Source: Zerene cesonia (Eukaryota; Arthropoda; Insecta; Lepidoptera; Pieridae). From it: a stretch of DNA of 64,000 nt. The translations under genes and the position numbers were made by a program. The notes under the pieces were generated by a model that searched no databases, was not told the DNA's origin, and saw only the letters and a list, made by a program, of their open reading frames with translations. The stretch is taken from positions 186,001 through 250,000 of the forward strand of contig NW_024045135.1 of the NCBI RefSeq assembly GCF_012273895.1, in the 5' to 3' direction. Within the stretch, counting starts at the first letter, position 1. Each line of letters opens with the position of its first letter. Of this stretch, positions 61,907 through 64,000 are shown piece by piece.

Positions 61907-64000
61907 ATGTTTTTGAAAACAAATTTATTAAAAGCCATCCCATTAAAAACGACAACACGATTGCCGGTCTCATACTGGATCCTAGTTGGTCTTCGATTTG
62001 CGTTAACGCTGTTGCCGCAAACTGGATACATACATCCGGATGAATATTTTCAAAACGTCGAAGTAATTGCCGGTAAGTTTATTTTATTATAGAAAATATT
62101 ACTCAGCTATGTAGTGTACTTACTGTAGCGTATTTATGGCATATGGATTAAAAAAAAAAACTGCTTATCAACAACTTGCGTTCAACTTTGTGTACAAACT
62201 CAAGATGTAGAATATTGCTATATACATCGGACAAAAAGGTATATAATAAGTTCATTTTTCAAGTATAAAAGATCACACTGAAACTGCTGAACAGATTTTG
62301 ATGAAATTTGGTATGAACTGACTTGGGTGATAGGATACTCTTTATCTTGATTAAATGCTCCCTTGGGATAAAACAGCAATCATGATACCAAGCAGAGCCG
62401 GGATAAGCGTCTAGTAATAGTTATATTTATTATGTATTGTAGAATACACACTTAACACAATATTATATTACCTTTCTAGTTGACTCATACTATTTCATCT
62501 GCTCTCAAAAGGATTATTCATAGAGCATTTTTGTTGATGCTCTCTTATATAGTCAATAGTCATTGTGTGATATAATGTAGCTTTTCTGATAAATAGTCAC
62601 AACAATAATGTTTTAATTTGATCAGTATCTCCTGAGATCAGTTTCTTGAACCAAACAAACTCTTCAGCTTTTAATTAGAGAAAATTAAAAAATTTATGGA
62701 ATAAATATGGTCTATATTTTATAGCAATACTTATATACTTTTTTAATTTCAGGTGACATATTTGATGTGGATGTTGCAAGGACATGGGAATTTGATCCAA
62801 AGTTTCCAATCAGGAATATATTTGTACCAAAGCTAATGTTAGGGCCGCCGCTTCATTTAATTAGGATTTTAAATCCATTTATAAAGTATTACTTGCATAT
62901 AGATCTGAGGACACCATACTTTTTGCTAGTCATACCAAGACTATTTATATGTCTTGTGTCTCTAATAAATGATTATTGTTTATACAAGTTATGTGTTATG
63001 TATGGACAAAATTATAGGAACAGACTGAAAATATTTGCCAGCTCATATGTAGTTCTAGTCTACTGTTGTAGAAGCTTCTCTAACTCATTTGAAATGGTTT
63101 TTTTCTCCATACTGCTATATTTGGTGGGCGACTGTATGTTGAAATCAGATAGAGTTATATATCACAAGGAATACCTACAAGAAAAGTATAATGAAGCCTT
63201 GACACCTGTTGAACGAGTTAAGATTTACAAATTGCAGACTCATTTGCCCCAACATTCTTTAAACTATGTTATGATATTAGCTTCTTTGGTGGTCATAGGT
63301 ATTTTCAATCGCCCAACCTTTATTGGATTCGCTTTTATACCAGTTTTCTTCTGGCTTCACAGGGGATTGGGTTCAAAGACAATAGGGTTTATAGACTTCC
63401 ACATCAGAATTTTCATGTTGATTTTATGTGGTATTCCCATGTTTCTAGTCCTTGTTATTATTGATTCTGCATATTATGGGTACCTGACAATAGGTGAGGT
63501 AGAATCTTTACAAATCACATGGAATAATTGGGTGGTAACGCCTCTGAATTTTTTACGATACAATGCAGATGTAAGAAATCTCACTCAACATGGATTACAT
63601 CCTCGCTGGCTACATCTGGCTGTGAATGTACCGCTACTCTTCAACGTTTTGGGATTTATGGCATTCTTTACAGTGCTCATTAACACATACAGGTACATAT
63701 TGTTTATAATAAATATAAAAAAAAAATATAAAATTGCTATGAAAAGCTTGGAAAAGTTTGATCAGGACATAATTGAAGTATCACATTCACCCTACAAAAT
63801 GTCAAGTTAACATAATGTTTAAATTACTATCCTCCAAATAATCCAATTGCTTAACAAATCTTTCTCAGAGGCATCTATCTATTACTTAACTTTTATTTCT
63901 CATTTCAGATTCATCAAAGGCCGTTACAGTAAAATGCCAAGAATACAGAGCATCCGAGGCTTGATGCTATTATCGGCCATAGTACCTATAGTTATACTTT
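61907..64000 (+). CDS. PIGZ: GPI mannosyltransferase 4 (PIG-Z/SMP3, GT22 family), runs off the window
   Basis: Exons are 61907-62072, 62753-63692 and 63909 to beyond 64000, with GT-AG introns in phase. The start ATG is in good context (ACGCAATG), and no upstream exon is needed. PIG-Z is a multi-pass ER membrane enzyme that adds a fourth mannose to GPI-anchor precursors from dolichol-phosphate-mannose. The signature LLPQTGYIHPDEYFQ (HPDE at residues 43-46) follows the first hydrophobic segment. It is the catalytic-loop motif of the family and is nearly identical to human PIGZ. Then come ARTWEF, RSFSNSFE, FNRPTF and LTPLNFLRYN-like VVTPLNFLRYN, all in family order, with several hydrophobic segments between. 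The visible part is ~400 residues; the C-terminus lies past the window. Confidence 0.9.
62260..62414 (+). repeat. Helitron-like repeat in PIGZ intron 1
   Basis: GAACAGATTTTGATGAAATT, GGGATAAAACAGCAATCATG and an end in GATAAGCGTCTAG|T show the same layout (internal TGAAATTTG block, CTAG end) as the other Helitron-like repeats, but a different consensus. The 5' end is unclear. Confidence 0.4.

Overview
The window is eukaryotic nuclear DNA from an insect, almost certainly a lepidopteran (moth or butterfly). It is AT-rich and its genes are split by many short introns with GT-AG borders. It carries typical lepidopteran short repeats: SINEs and small elements with Helitron-like TC...CTAG ends. Encoded proteins read as insect orthologues. 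Three runs of N (1000, 10 and 1000 bases) are assembly gaps. The species cannot be named from the sequence.

Layout. Positions 1-22830 hold no recognisable exon, only AT-rich DNA and scattered repeats; this is probably the long second intron of big brain. Positions 22831-29056 (minus) hold the first two coding exons of big brain (bib), an aquaporin-family protein, with a CpG-rich candidate promoter at about 29140-29330. Positions 31965-38429 (plus) hold eleven exons of cullin-4 (Cul4); its first ~100 codons are missing, probably in the 30557-31556 gap. Positions 39667-45069 (minus) hold a complete twelve-exon mitochondrial intermediate peptidase (MIPEP), convergent with Cul4. Positions 45070-48805 are an AT-rich intergenic stretch. 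Positions 48806-60914 (minus) hold a complete HDAC6 with nineteen coding exons plus one alternative exon. From 61907 to the right edge (plus) lies PIGZ, a GPI mannosyltransferase, divergent from HDAC6.

These are separate housekeeping or developmental genes, not an operon or pathway cluster. CUL4 is a ubiquitin-ligase scaffold, HDAC6 a cytoplasmic tubulin/ubiquitin-binding deacetylase, MIPEP a mitochondrial import protease, PIGZ an ER glycosyltransferase, and BIB a membrane protein of the Notch pathway in flies.

The most notable observation is a pair of tandem 60-nt, phase-0 exons in HDAC6 (55914-55973 and 55814-55873). They encode alternative versions of the same segment of catalytic domain 1, including a zinc-binding Asp. 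They are separated by a 40-nt interval that is probably too short to splice, which points to mutually exclusive exons. The two versions differ (Glu versus Lys) at the position known in vertebrate HDAC6 as the substrate gatekeeper of domain 1. Decayed copies of exon fragments also lie in two Cul4 introns, so small local exon duplications recur here.
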